64,000 nucleotides of DNA from Gp6-AA40 sp036274155 (GTDB lineage Bacteria; Acidobacteriota; Vicinamibacteria; Vicinamibacterales; UBA2999), in NCBI GenBank assembly GCA_036274155.1, contig DASUGH010000014.1, positions 1 to 64,000 on the forward strand, given 5' to 3'. Position 1 is the first letter of the stretch; each line of letters opens with the position of its first letter. This document shows positions 47,577-55,504 of the stretch, one piece after another. Made by a program: the position numbers and the translations under genes. Below the pieces are notes generated by a model, which worked only from the letters and a program-made list of their open reading frames with translations, was not told where the DNA came from and made no database searches.

Positions 47577-47700
47577 GGGGCGGGGGTGCGAAGGTGCGAG
47601 GGTGCGAGGGTGCCAAGGTGCGAGGGTGCCAAGGTGCGAGGGTGCGGGGTGCGAGAGGTGCCAAGGTGCGAGGGTGCCAAGGTGCGAGGGTGCGAGTGTG
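47577..47700. repeat. Octad tandem array (GGTGCGAG/GGTGCCAA type)
   Basis: About fourteen 8-bp units alternate GGTGCGAG and GGTGCCAA with two length variants. It occupies the whole convergent gap between hpnD and the small minus-strand membrane protein gene. Confidence 0.88.
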
Positions 47701-47710
47701 TTCAAACCGC

Positions 47711-47896
47711 TCAGCCGAACATCCTGCGGGTTGCGACGATCGCGAATAGCACCATGAGTAGCGTGAAAACGGCTGCGGCCAGCGCACCGGCGGCGATGTT
47801 CCACGCCGGCGACCGCCGGCTCGACCGCGTAATGAGCCACGAAACAGTGAGCGCCGCAACCGACGATGCCACGACGACAGTCAGGAGTGTCGTCAC
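47711..47896 (-). CDS. Small two-helix membrane protein
   Basis: A 61-residue product starting at GTG 47896 would consist of two hydrophobic helices (TTLLTVVVASSVAALTVSWLI and AGALAAAVFTLLMVLFAIVA) joined by a short Arg/Ser-rich loop. An in-frame ATG at 47953 would lengthen it but overlap the divergent hpnE start. No family is recognised. Frame, size and helix pattern support a real gene, without stronger evidence. Confidence 0.45.
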   Translation of the reverse strand: MTTLLTVVVASSVAALTVSWLITRSSRRSPAWNIAAGALAAAVFTLLMVLFAIVATRRMFG

Positions 47897-47941
47897 GCTC
47901 GCCAGCCTACCAGAACTGCATCGGCTCTGATTCTCAGCATC

Positions 47942-49348
47942 TTGTCCATTCATGTTGTCGTGATCGGTGGCGGTTTCGCCGGGCTCAGTGCCGCGACGGC
48001 GCTGGCCGACGCCGGAGCGCGAGTCACCGTCCTCGAGGCGAGGCCAGCTCTTGGCGGACGGGCATCTGCCTTCACCGATCCCGTGACCGGCGAGCGCGTC
48101 GACAACGGGCAGCACATCGTGATCGGCGGCTATCACGAGACCTTCAAGTTCCTGCGCCGCATTGGCGCCGACGCGAACGTCAGACTGCAGAAGCGCCTGG
48201 CGGTCCAGATCGTCGATACCAGCGGCCGTTCGTCGCGACTCGTCTGTCCTTCATGGCCGGCGCCGTTTCATTTGCTCGCCGGCGTCATGTCGTGGAGCGC
48301 TCTCGATTGGCGAGACCGCAGAGCCGCGCTGCGAATGGGTCCTGCCCTCATGCGTGGCGATGCCGCGCTTTCGCAGAACCGAGCTTCAGCTCGGTTAGCT
48401 CGAATGGTTTTGCACAACCGGGCTTCAGCTCGGTTAGACCCTGGAACAACCGTTCGTCAATGGCTCGAATCGATCGGTCAGACGCCCAGACTGATCGAGC
48501 TGCTCTGGCAGCCGCTCGCCGTGGCAGCGTTGAGCGAATCGATTGACACAGCGTCCGCCTTGCCCTTTCGCGAGGTCCTGCGGCGCATGTTCGGCGCCTC
48601 GAGCCGCGATTCGGCGCTCGGCTTTCCAAGCGTCGCGCTGGACGAGTGGTACGTGCAACCTGCGCGATCGTTCATCGAGCGGCGGCAGGGGGAGGTTTGC
48701 ACCGGCACAACCGCCGTCCTGCACGTGGATGGTGCGTCGCGCGGTCCGCGCGTGGAAATCGCGAGCGCTTCGCGCGCCGGTGTCGCGGGCCGCCAGCTGC
48801 GGCCCGATGCCGCAATCTGCGCGGTGCCCTGGTATGCGCTGCCGGCCCTCTTCCCGTCGTCTCCGCCCGAGCTCGCCGCCGTCATCGACGCCGCCGGCCG
48901 CACGGCGTCGTCGTCTATCGTGACGGTCAACCTCTGGCTCGACCGACGTGTGACCCGCGACGCGTTCGTCGGCCTTCCGGGCCGGACGATGCAGTGGGTG
49001 TTCGACAAGAGTGTGCTGTTCGACGGCCACGGCTCGCACCTGTCGCTCGTATCGAGCGCCGCCGGCGACCTCGTCTCGGCCAGCAATTCGGAGCTGACCG
49101 AGCTGGCGCTGCGGGAGCTGCGCGACGCGCTGCCCGCGGCGCGTGAAGCATCACTCCTCAGAGCCGTGGTGGTCCGCGAAAGACGCGCGACCTTCTCCAT
49201 CGCACCCGGTCAGCCTGCAAGGCCGGGTACGCGCACGCCGCTTCGAGGCGTGTTCCTCGCCGGCGACTGGATTGATACCGGTCTCCCCGCTACGATCGAG
49301 AGCGCCGTCATGAGCGGCCACCGGGCGGCGGAGGCGGTAAATTCGTAA
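47942..49348 (+). CDS. hpnE: Hydroxysqualene dehydroxylase HpnE with repeat-encoded insertion
   Basis: The 468-residue FAD-dependent amine-oxidase-like protein reduces hydroxysqualene to squalene. It shows the FAD motif VVVIGGGFAGLSAATALADAGARVTVLEA, DNGQHIVIGGYHETF, WLESIGQTPRLIELLWQPLAVAALSE and the C-terminal GVFLAGDWIDTGLPATIESAVMSG. The start is TTG, needed to keep the first beta strand. An in-frame insertion near residues 144-165 consists of two repeats (QNRASARL and HNRASARL) encoded by two TTCA-type palindromes at 48373-48435. It sits between the usual helix and the conserved WL-GQ segment, so the enzyme probably tolerates it. It is separated from hpnCD by an array and a small opposite gene. 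Confidence 0.92.
   Translation: MSIHVVVIGGGFAGLSAATALADAGARVTVLEARPALGGRASAFTDPVTGERVDNGQHIVIGGYHETFKFLRRIGADANVRLQKRLAVQIVDTSGRSSRLVCPSWPAPFHLLAGVMSWSALDWRDRRAALRMGPALMRGDAALSQNRASARLARMVLHNRASARLDPGTTVRQWLESIGQTPRLIELLWQPLAVAALSESIDTASALPFREVLRRMFGASSRDSALGFPSVALDEWYVQPARSFIERRQGEVCTGTTAVLHVDGASRGPRVEIASASRAGVAGRQLRPDAAICAVPWYALPALFPSSPPELAAVIDAAGRTASSSIVTVNLWLDRRVTRDAFVGLPGRTMQWVFDKSVLFDGHGSHLSLVSSAAGDLVSASNSELTELALRELRDALPAAREASLLRAVVVRERRATFSIAPGQPARPGTRTPLRGVFLAGDWIDTGLPATIESAVMSGHRAAEAVNS
48373..48435. repeat. Two TTCA-type palindromes inside hpnE
   Basis: GCAGAACCGAGC-TTCA-GCTCGGTT (48373-48396) and ACAACCGGGC-TTCA-GCTCGGTT (48413-48435) lie in frame 17 bp apart. They match the intergenic copies at 26.2 and 42.3 kb. 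Confidence 0.85.
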
Positions 49349-49360
49349 TTCACCCTAGGC

Positions 49361-50557
49361 TTGCCCTTGCGTTCCATCGTCGTTCACTACCAGGAGATTG
49401 CGCTCAAGGGAAAGAACCGTCCCTGGTTCCTCAGCCGGCTGGTACGCAACCTTCGCGACGCGGTGTCGGACATCGGCGACGTGCACTCGGTGCGCCCGCT
49501 CATGGGCCGTATCGAGATCGTGCTGCGTTCGGAGTCGGCGCACGAGGAGGTGGCGGCGCGCCTGCGGCGGACGTTCGGCATCGCCAACTTCGCGTCCGCG
49601 CGGCGGACGACGCTCGACCTTGACGTGATTGCCTCCTCGATTCTGGCTGATCTCGGCGATCGCACCTGCGCCAGCTTCCGGGTGTCCGCCCGCCGGGCGG
49701 ACAAACGCTTTCCGTTGACGTCGCCGCAGATCGAGCGGGAGATTGGCGGTCGCATCAAGCTGGCGCGGGGCTGGCGCGTGGATCTCGAGCACGCCGAGCT
49801 CGTCGTCCACGTCGAGCTGCTGTCCGACGAAGCGTTCTACTACTTCGGGAAAGAGCGCGGCCCGGGCGGACTCCCGACCGGGACGGCCGGGCGGGTCGTG
49901 TGCCTGCTCTCAGGCGGTATCGATTCGCCTGTCGCGGCACACCGCATGATGAAGCGTGGGTGCGTCGCGACCTTCATCCACTTCCACAGCTACCCGATCC
50001 TGTCGCGGGCGTCGCAGGAGAAGGCGCGTGAGCTGGTCCGGCTCCTCACCACGTGGCAGCAGCGCTCCCGCCTCTACCTGATCCCCTTCGGGGAGATTCA
50101 GCAGCAGGTCGTGCTCGGCGTCCCCGGCCCGATGCGCGTGGTCATCTACCGGCGGCTGATGCTGCGGATCGCCGAGCGGATTGCGCGCCTGCGCGGCGCG
50201 CAGGCGCTGGTCACGGGGGACGTCGTCGGTCAGGTGGCGTCGCAGACGCTCGAGAACCTGTCGGTCGTCGGCGCCGCGGCGACGCTGCCGATCTTTCGTC
50301 CGCTCATCGGCATGGACAAGGACGAGATCACGGCAGAAGCCATCCGGCTGGGGACGTATCCGATCTCGGTGATTCCCGATCAGGATTGCTGCACGCTGTT
50401 CACGCCGCGGAACCCGGCAACGCGGGCAAAGCTGGCCGACGTCACGCGTGCAGAGGCGACGCTGTCGTCAGACGACTTCGTCACTCGCGCCGTTGCGGAA
50501 GCGGTGGTGGAAGACTACGAGTTCCCGGTGGGAGTTCCCGGTGGGGTCAGGTCTTGA
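49361..50557 (+). CDS. thiI: tRNA 4-thiouridine synthase ThiI-type
   Basis: This 398-residue protein has a ferredoxin-like/THUMP N-terminus (YQEIALKGKNRPWF, FRVSARRADKRFPLTSPQIEREIGG), the PP-loop SGGIDSPVAAH near residue 188, and QDCCTLFTP with cysteine candidates. It lacks the rhodanese domain of the E. coli enzyme. The start is TTG (two in-frame choices 6 bp apart). The last few codons and the stop lie within an inverted-repeat element (see 50542-50669), so the original C-terminus has been altered. Confidence 0.92.
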   Translation: MPLRSIVVHYQEIALKGKNRPWFLSRLVRNLRDAVSDIGDVHSVRPLMGRIEIVLRSESAHEEVAARLRRTFGIANFASARRTTLDLDVIASSILADLGDRTCASFRVSARRADKRFPLTSPQIEREIGGRIKLARGWRVDLEHAELVVHVELLSDEAFYYFGKERGPGGLPTGTAGRVVCLLSGGIDSPVAAHRMMKRGCVATFIHFHSYPILSRASQEKARELVRLLTTWQQRSRLYLIPFGEIQQQVVLGVPGPMRVVIYRRLMLRIAERIARLRGAQALVTGDVVGQVASQTLENLSVVGAAATLPIFRPLIGMDKDEITAEAIRLGTYPISVIPDQDCCTLFTPRNPATRAKLADVTRAEATLSSDDFVTRAVAEAVVEDYEFPVGVPGGVRS

Positions 50558-50669
50558 ATCAGTGGTTTTTTCACGCTCTGACCCCGGCACGCCAGCCAGC
50601 AGATCTGGAAGCACTCGACGAGGGTGGTGCCAGAGCGTGAAAAATGCTGGGATTCAAGACCTGACCCCA
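50542..50669. mobile_element. Inverted-repeat element overlapping the thiI stop
   Basis: The left arm begins TGGGGTCAGGTCTTGAATC and continues with TTTTTCACGCTCTG. The right arm is its near-perfect inverse, ending GATTCAAGACCTGACCCCA. About 45 bp of unpaired DNA lies between. The ends resemble the GGGGTCAGGTCTTGA repeats found near IS200/REP-type transposases, but no transposase is present. It is a MITE/REPIN-like candidate. Confidence 0.6.
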
Positions 50670-50766
50670 CGACAGCGTTGTCGGACGGTCCTGCCGAGTT
50701 CACGGGTGGTAGGATCGGAGTCAGCTTTCCGCCGGGCTGATGCTTGGCGCTGCGAAGGGGTGGGGT

Positions 50767-51855
50767 GTGGCTACTGCGAGCGGAATCACTCGGACGGGAA
50801 CGGGCGTCGACTGGATTGAATCCGCGCTCGGGGGCGACGCGGGACTGCTGACGCATCAGTGCCGCACGGTGCCGAAGGAAAGCCTTCATCTCCCGGGTCC
50901 GGATTTCATCGATCGGGTGCTTGCCGCTTCCGACCGGTCGCCGCGCGTGCTCGGCAGCCTGCAGACGCTCTTCAGTGCCGGCCGCCTGGGCGGCACCGGC
51001 TACGTCTCCATCCTGCCGGTGGATCAGGGCGTCGAACATTCCGCCGGGGCGTCGTTCGCGCCGAATCCAATCTATTTCGACGGCGAGAACATCGTGAAGC
51101 TGGCGATCGAGGGCGGCTGCAACGCCGTGGCCTCGACCCTTGGCGTGCTCAGCTCGGTATCACGCCGCTACGCGCACAAGATCCCGTTCATCCTCAAGTT
51201 CAACCACAACGAGTTCATCTCGTATCCGAACTCGTTCGATCAGATTCGCTTCGCCAGCGTGAAGCAGGCGTTCGACATGGGCGCCGCCGGCGTGGGCGCG
51301 ACGATCTACTTCGGGTCGGAGGAGTCGAAGCGCCAGATCCAGGAAGTCGCGGAGATGTTCCAGCAGGCGCACGAGCTCGGACTCTTCACGGTGCTCTGGT
51401 GCTACCTGCGCAACCCGGCCTTCAAGACGACGGATGCCGACTATCACCTCGCCGCCGACTTGACCGGACAGGCCAACCACCTCGGCGTCACTCTCGGCGC
51501 CGACATCATCAAGCAGAAGATGCCGGAGAACAACGGCGGCTACACCGCCATCAACTTCGGCAAGACTCACAAAGCGGTCTACTCGCAGCTCACGAGCGAC
51601 AACCCGATCGATCTGACGCGATATCAGGTCGTCAACTGCTACATGGGACGCGCGCCGCTCATCAACTCGGGCGGCGCCTCGTCGGGCGAGAGCGATCTGA
51701 GGGAAGCCATCAGGACCGCGGTGATCAACAAGCGCGCCGGTGGCACGGGCCTGATCTCGGGCCGCAAGGCGTTTCAGCGTCCGATGAAGGACGGCGCGGC
51801 GCTGCTCCGCGCCATTCAGGACGTGTACCTCTCGAAGGATGTAACCGTCGCGTAG
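50767..51855 (+). CDS. fbaB: Class I fructose-bisphosphate aldolase, FbaB/DhnA type
   Basis: The 362-residue Schiff-base aldolase matches E. coli FbaB along its length: QCRTVPKESLHLPGPDFIDRV, GTGYVSILPVDQGVEHSAGASF, EGGCNAVASTLGVL, KFNHNEFISYPN, YFGSEESKRQIQE, ADIIKQKMPENNGGY and INSGGASSGESDL. It cleaves fructose 1,6-bisphosphate and acts in gluconeogenesis or glycolysis. I start at GTG 50767, which has AAGGGG upstream and aligns well with the family; an ATG 27 bp earlier is possible. It follows the inverted-repeat element at the thiI end. Confidence 0.94.
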   Translation: MATASGITRTGTGVDWIESALGGDAGLLTHQCRTVPKESLHLPGPDFIDRVLAASDRSPRVLGSLQTLFSAGRLGGTGYVSILPVDQGVEHSAGASFAPNPIYFDGENIVKLAIEGGCNAVASTLGVLSSVSRRYAHKIPFILKFNHNEFISYPNSFDQIRFASVKQAFDMGAAGVGATIYFGSEESKRQIQEVAEMFQQAHELGLFTVLWCYLRNPAFKTTDADYHLAADLTGQANHLGVTLGADIIKQKMPENNGGYTAINFGKTHKAVYSQLTSDNPIDLTRYQVVNCYMGRAPLINSGGASSGESDLREAIRTAVINKRAGGTGLISGRKAFQRPMKDGAALLRAIQDVYLSKDVTVA

Positions 51856-51860
51856 CGGGA

Positions 51861-51954
51861 CCGGCGGACCTTCCGCCTTCGCTGAAGCTCCGGCGGACCT
51901 TCCGCCTTCGCTGAAGCTCCGGCGGACCGCCGTAGGCTTGGCGGAGGCTGGTCA
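51861..51954. repeat. Tandem 29-bp palindromic units between aldolase and Nudix genes
   Basis: Two identical 29-bp units begin CCGGCGGACCTTCCGCC and end GCTGAAGCT. A third, diverged unit (51919-51954) matches the lipB-end hairpin at 6889 in inverted orientation. This fills the convergent gap. Confidence 0.75.
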
Positions 51955-52488
51955 GGGCCGCCCGACGTCGAGGAACTCCTTCAGCGCTTCATGCGTGCTG
52001 CGGAACGCGAGGCCATCCCACGGCAGGGCGTCCGGCGCGAAGAATCCCGCCTCGAGCCCTTCGTCGTCACAGGCGAGGCACCCACCGATGATCGTCGCCG
52101 CGTAGACGATGATGATCGGCGCGCGCCCTGGATACGAGTAGATGTTCACCAGCCGGTCGATCCTGATGTCGAGGCCGGTCTCCTCACGTGCCTCGCGGAT
52201 CGCTGCCGCCTCAACCTGTTCGCCCCTGTCGACATATCCTCCCGGGAACACCCACTTGCCGTAGCCCGGTTCGATGGCCCGGCGGACGAGCACGATGTGA
52301 TTGCGATCGTCGCTGATGATCGTCCCGACGGCGACCTTCGGATCGAGGTAGAAGACGAAACCGCAGCTCGCGCAGACGAGGCGCGTCGGCTCGTTCTCCT
52401 TGAGCAGCCTGGCCTCGAGGGCGCCGCTGCACATCGGGCAGAAGCGGTAGGTCACGTCGTGATGAAGATAATGATGGGAATCGCTCAC
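51952..52488 (-). CDS. Nudix hydrolase with zinc ribbon
   Basis: The 178-residue protein begins with a zinc ribbon (CPMC...CASC) and continues into a Nudix domain (KWVFPGGYVDRGEQVEAAAIREAREETGL). The layout resembles NADH pyrophosphatase NudC but without its NudC-specific SQPWPFPxS tail, so other nucleoside diphosphate substrates are equally possible. It diverges from def by 38 bp. Confidence 0.85.
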   Translation of the reverse strand: MSDSHHYLHHDVTYRFCPMCSGALEARLLKENEPTRLVCASCGFVFYLDPKVAVGTIISDDRNHIVLVRRAIEPGYGKWVFPGGYVDRGEQVEAAAIREAREETGLDIRIDRLVNIYSYPGRAPIIIVYAATIIGGCLACDDEGLEAGFFAPDALPWDGLAFRSTHEALKEFLDVGRP

Positions 52489-52512
52489 AGCCGGACGCCT
52501 GCATCCGAACGT

Positions 52513-52518
52513 TATAAT
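52513..52518 (+). promoter_or_regulatory. Candidate -10 box of def
   Basis: TATAAT ends 8 nt before the def ATG; transcription would start at the ATG. The gap to the divergent Nudix gene is only 38 bp. Confidence 0.6.
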
Positions 52519-52526
52519 TTTCTCCT

Positions 52527-53063
52527 ATGTCCATCCTGAAAGTCGCGCGCATGGGTCATCCCGTGCTCCGCGAGCGGGCCCGACAGATAGACAAGTCGAG
52601 TCTGCGGAATCCGCTGATGCAGAAGCTGATCGACGACATGATCGACACCATGCACGAGTACAACGGCGTTGGCCTTGCGGCGCCGCAGGTGCACGAGGGC
52701 GTCCGGTTGTTCGTGGCCATGCTCGGCACCGAGCCCAGGGAAGGAGGGGAGGCCACGGTCGTCGTCAACCCGGAGATTCTGCCGAACGGAGACGTCAAGG
52801 AAGAGGGGTGGGAGGGCTGCCTCAGCATTCCCGACATTCGCGGCATGGTGCCCCGTTTCACTGACATCACGGTTCGCGCGCTCGACCGTAACGGCAAGCC
52901 GCTCGAGCTCCGTCTGAAGGACTTCACTGCCCGCGTCGCGCAGCACGAGACCGATCACCTCGACGGCGTGCTGTTCTTCGATCGAATGACCTCGATGCTC
53001 TCGCTCACTTTTCTCGAGGAGTACTCGCGCTATCACTCGAAGAACGACGACGACGAGGAATGA
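52527..53063 (+). CDS. def: Peptide deformylase
   Basis: The 178-residue metalloenzyme removes the formyl group from nascent proteins. It has the three motifs: GVGLAAPQV, EGCLSIPD (metal Cys) and QHETDHLDG (metal His pair and catalytic Glu). The first residues SILKVARMGHPVLRE are typical, and the C-terminal acidic tail KNDDDEE is extra. The next gene begins 55 bp later with its own -10 box. Confidence 0.96.
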   Translation: MSILKVARMGHPVLRERARQIDKSSLRNPLMQKLIDDMIDTMHEYNGVGLAAPQVHEGVRLFVAMLGTEPREGGEATVVVNPEILPNGDVKEEGWEGCLSIPDIRGMVPRFTDITVRALDRNGKPLELRLKDFTARVAQHETDHLDGVLFFDRMTSMLSLTFLEEYSRYHSKNDDDEE

Positions 53064-53105
53064 CCTCGCCGGTTGGCCCCGCGAAGCGGAGCCTCGCCAG
53101 TCCTC

Positions 53106-53111
53106 TATAAT
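53106..53111 (+). promoter_or_regulatory. Candidate -10 box of the ThyX-like gene
   Basis: TATAAT ends 6 nt before the GTG at 53118, which would make a leaderless mRNA and supports that start. Confidence 0.6.
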
Positions 53112-53117
53112 TCCCCA

Positions 53118-54653
53118 GTGCTCGCCACAGCCCCGCCGATCGTCACGCTTCGCACCGCTCCGATGTCTCCATTCGATGGTGCGATCGCGGCGGCGCGAAC
53201 CTGCTATTCGCCGCGCGTCGTCGGCGTGGCCGAGGTGACCGAGGCGCAGCGCGACACCATCGGCGCGCTGACCTTCGATGCCGGCCATCACACGGTTTAC
53301 CAGCACGCGAACTTCGAGTTCGGCCTCGAGAACATCTCACGGCAGTTCGTCTGGACGTTCCTCCACTCGTACCCGTTCTACAACTCGGAGCAGTCGAGCC
53401 AGCGCTACGTCAAGCTGCGCGAGCCGCGGGCGTTCGTGCCGCCGCTCGCCGGCGAGGCGCTCGCCGTGTACCAGCGCGCCGTCGAGCGCGCCTGGGAGCG
53501 CTATGCCGAGCTCTCGGCGCTGCTGAAGGACGACGCCCTGGCGATCTTGAAAGAGCTGCGCTACGTCAGGGCGACCACCAGTGCCGAGCGGCTGAAGGGG
53601 ATCGAGCGCGACGCCGAGAAGCGCGCCATCGAGACCGCACGCTACGTCATCCCGATTGCGGCCTTCACCTCGATGGTCCACACCGTATCGGGCATCGTGC
53701 TGCATCGTCTTCACCGGATGATGAACAGCGGCGACGCGCCAGCCGAGGCGCGCCTCGTCATCGGCGAGATGGTGCGTCTGGTGCGCGAGTGGGATCCGCA
53801 CTTCTTCGACAAGGTCGGGCTCGCCCCGATCACCGCCGGGACGCTGCCGGAAGAATCGTTTCCGCGCCCGGTCGGCGGCGGCGAAGGCTACGCGCGAGCG
53901 TTCGACGAGCGGCTCGGCGGCCGGTGGTCCAGGCTGCGGGACGTCTCGCCCGATGCGGAGGAGATCGTCGCCGAATCGGTCCGTTCCGTCTTCGGGCTGA
54001 CGCCGGACGAGATGACGGACGACGAGGCGATCGACAGGGTCATGAATCCGGCCCGGAACGTGTATCGCCTCGATGTTCTCAACGTCTCGCACCACTCGCC
54101 GCTGATGCGCTCTCTCCACCACGCCACCTACGTGTTCGAGAAGCGGCTCAGTCATACCGCCGACTCGCAGGATCAGCGGCATCGCATGGTGCCGGCGTCA
54201 CGCCCGCTGATGACGTTTGCCGACACCGACCGGCCCGACTACATCACGCCGCGGCTGATCGCCGCGAACCCGCGCGCGCGCGCCGTATTCGACGAGTCGA
54301 TGCGCGAAGCCTGGGCGGCCAAGAACCGCCTTCTCGCTCTCGGTGTGCCGCTGGAGTTCGCCCTCTACGTGCTGCCCAACGCCAAGACGCTCCGCTTCAT
54401 CGAGTCGGGATCGCTGCTGGCGCTGCTGCACAAATGGACGCTGCGCACCTGCTTCAATGCGCAGGAGGAGATCTATCTCGCGTCGATGGACGAAGTGCAG
54501 CAGGTCCGCGCGGCGCATCCTCGTCTCGGCCGGTTCATCGGTCCACCCTGCGTGGTCCGTAACGGGCTGATCTCGCCGCGGTGCACCGAGGGAACACACT
54601 TCTGCGGCGTGCCGGTGTGGCGCGACTATCCGGCAGCCGTCCGACGCCTCTGA
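53118..54653 (+). CDS. Tandem-duplicated flavin-dependent thymidylate-synthase-like protein
   Basis: The 511-residue protein contains two ThyX-like halves. The N-terminal half has GHHTVYQHANFEFGLENISR and ends its motif NSEQSSQRYVKL like ThyX SxxSxRY, but the RHR triad is not there (LHSYPFYNSEQ). The C-terminal half has HHSPLMRSLHHATYVFEKR and DSQDQRHRMVPASRP, which keeps RHR but not the S-R-Y ending. A Glu/Asp-rich linker of about 90 residues joins them. Normal ThyX is 210-250 residues and a homotetramer. The two halves may complement each other in one active site, or the protein may have another role. The GTG start is chosen from the -10 box position. Confidence 0.85.
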   Translation: MLATAPPIVTLRTAPMSPFDGAIAAARTCYSPRVVGVAEVTEAQRDTIGALTFDAGHHTVYQHANFEFGLENISRQFVWTFLHSYPFYNSEQSSQRYVKLREPRAFVPPLAGEALAVYQRAVERAWERYAELSALLKDDALAILKELRYVRATTSAERLKGIERDAEKRAIETARYVIPIAAFTSMVHTVSGIVLHRLHRMMNSGDAPAEARLVIGEMVRLVREWDPHFFDKVGLAPITAGTLPEESFPRPVGGGEGYARAFDERLGGRWSRLRDVSPDAEEIVAESVRSVFGLTPDEMTDDEAIDRVMNPARNVYRLDVLNVSHHSPLMRSLHHATYVFEKRLSHTADSQDQRHRMVPASRPLMTFADTDRPDYITPRLIAANPRARAVFDESMREAWAAKNRLLALGVPLEFALYVLPNAKTLRFIESGSLLALLHKWTLRTCFNAQEEIYLASMDEVQQVRAAHPRLGRFIGPPCVVRNGLISPRCTEGTHFCGVPVWRDYPAAVRRL

Positions 54654-54751
54654 CATGGACACGCCTCGAGTCTCTTCACCGCGGCTGACGTGACCACTCA
54701 CGTGGGCTCCGGTGGAGGCGGCCGCGCGCGCACCGACGCGACGAGGACGAC

Positions 54752-55441
54752 ATGATCGCCGCATGGCTGGCTCACTTGTACACGGCCAGCGGCGCGGTCC
54801 TCGCCTTTCTGGCTGCCAGGAGCGTTTTCGAGTCCGACTACCGTGCGGCGTTCCTGTGGCTCGCGCTGCAGATCGTTGTCGACGCCACTGACGGCGCGCT
54901 GGCCCGGGCGGCGCAGGTGTCGCGGCGTCTTCCCTGGTTCAACGGCGCCAAGCTGGACGACGTTGTCGACTACCTGGCGTACGTGTTCGTGCCGGCTCTC
55001 ATCGTCTGGCGTGCGCCGCTCGTGCCGGCCCCGCTGATCGTTGCCGTGGTCTCGGCGATGCTGCTGTCGAGCGCGTTCGGTTTCAACCGGGACGATGCCA
55101 AAACCGCCGACCACTTCTTCACAGGCTTTCCGTCCTACTGGAACATCGTCGTCTTGTATCTGCTCGTGGCCGGCTTTCAGCCCGCCACGAACGCGGCCAT
55201 TCTCCTGGCGCTGGCGGTGCTGGTGTTCGTGCCGATCCGCTTCCTGTATCCGTCACGCACGCCGGTGTGGAGACTGCAGACGAATCTCCTTGGCGCGCTC
55301 TGGGGGCTGATGGTGCTGGCGATGCTGTGGCAGTATCCGTCGGTGTCGCGCCCGCTGTTCTGGAGCTCGCTGTTCTTTCCGATCTACTACGCGGGTCTAT
55401 CGATCGTGCTGCAGGTGCGACGGAGTGGGCCGTCCGCCTGA
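54752..55441 (+). CDS. Phosphatidylcholine synthase-like CDP-alcohol phosphotransferase
   Basis: The 229-residue integral membrane protein has about six helices and the CDP-alcohol phosphotransferase motif as DATDGALARAAQ...NGAKLDDVVDYLAY. This spacing, with GAKLDDVVDY, fits bacterial phosphatidylcholine synthase, which joins choline and CDP-diacylglycerol. A family-level call is firm; choline specificity is inferred. The TGA stop lies in the loop of a palindromic repeat, so the final RRSGPSA residues come partly from the repeat. Confidence 0.8.
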   Translation: MIAAWLAHLYTASGAVLAFLAARSVFESDYRAAFLWLALQIVVDATDGALARAAQVSRRLPWFNGAKLDDVVDYLAYVFVPALIVWRAPLVPAPLIVAVVSAMLLSSAFGFNRDDAKTADHFFTGFPSYWNIVVLYLLVAGFQPATNAAILLALAVLVFVPIRFLYPSRTPVWRLQTNLLGALWGLMVLAMLWQYPSVSRPLFWSSLFFPIYYAGLSIVLQVRRSGPSA

Positions 55442-55494
55442 AGGCGGACACTACAGGATACGTAGTGTCTGCCTTCAGCCGCCTTCAGCCGGAC
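55432..55494. repeat. Nested palindromes at the phosphatidylcholine synthase stop
   Basis: GTCCGCC-TGAA-GGCGGAC is followed by ACACTAC-loop-GTAGTGT and then two CCTTCAGCC copies. The larger arms (55434-55454 and 55462-55481) pair over about 20 bp. The loop TGAA is the complement of TTCA. Confidence 0.75.
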
Positions 55495-55504
55495 CAGAGA
55501 CCAT

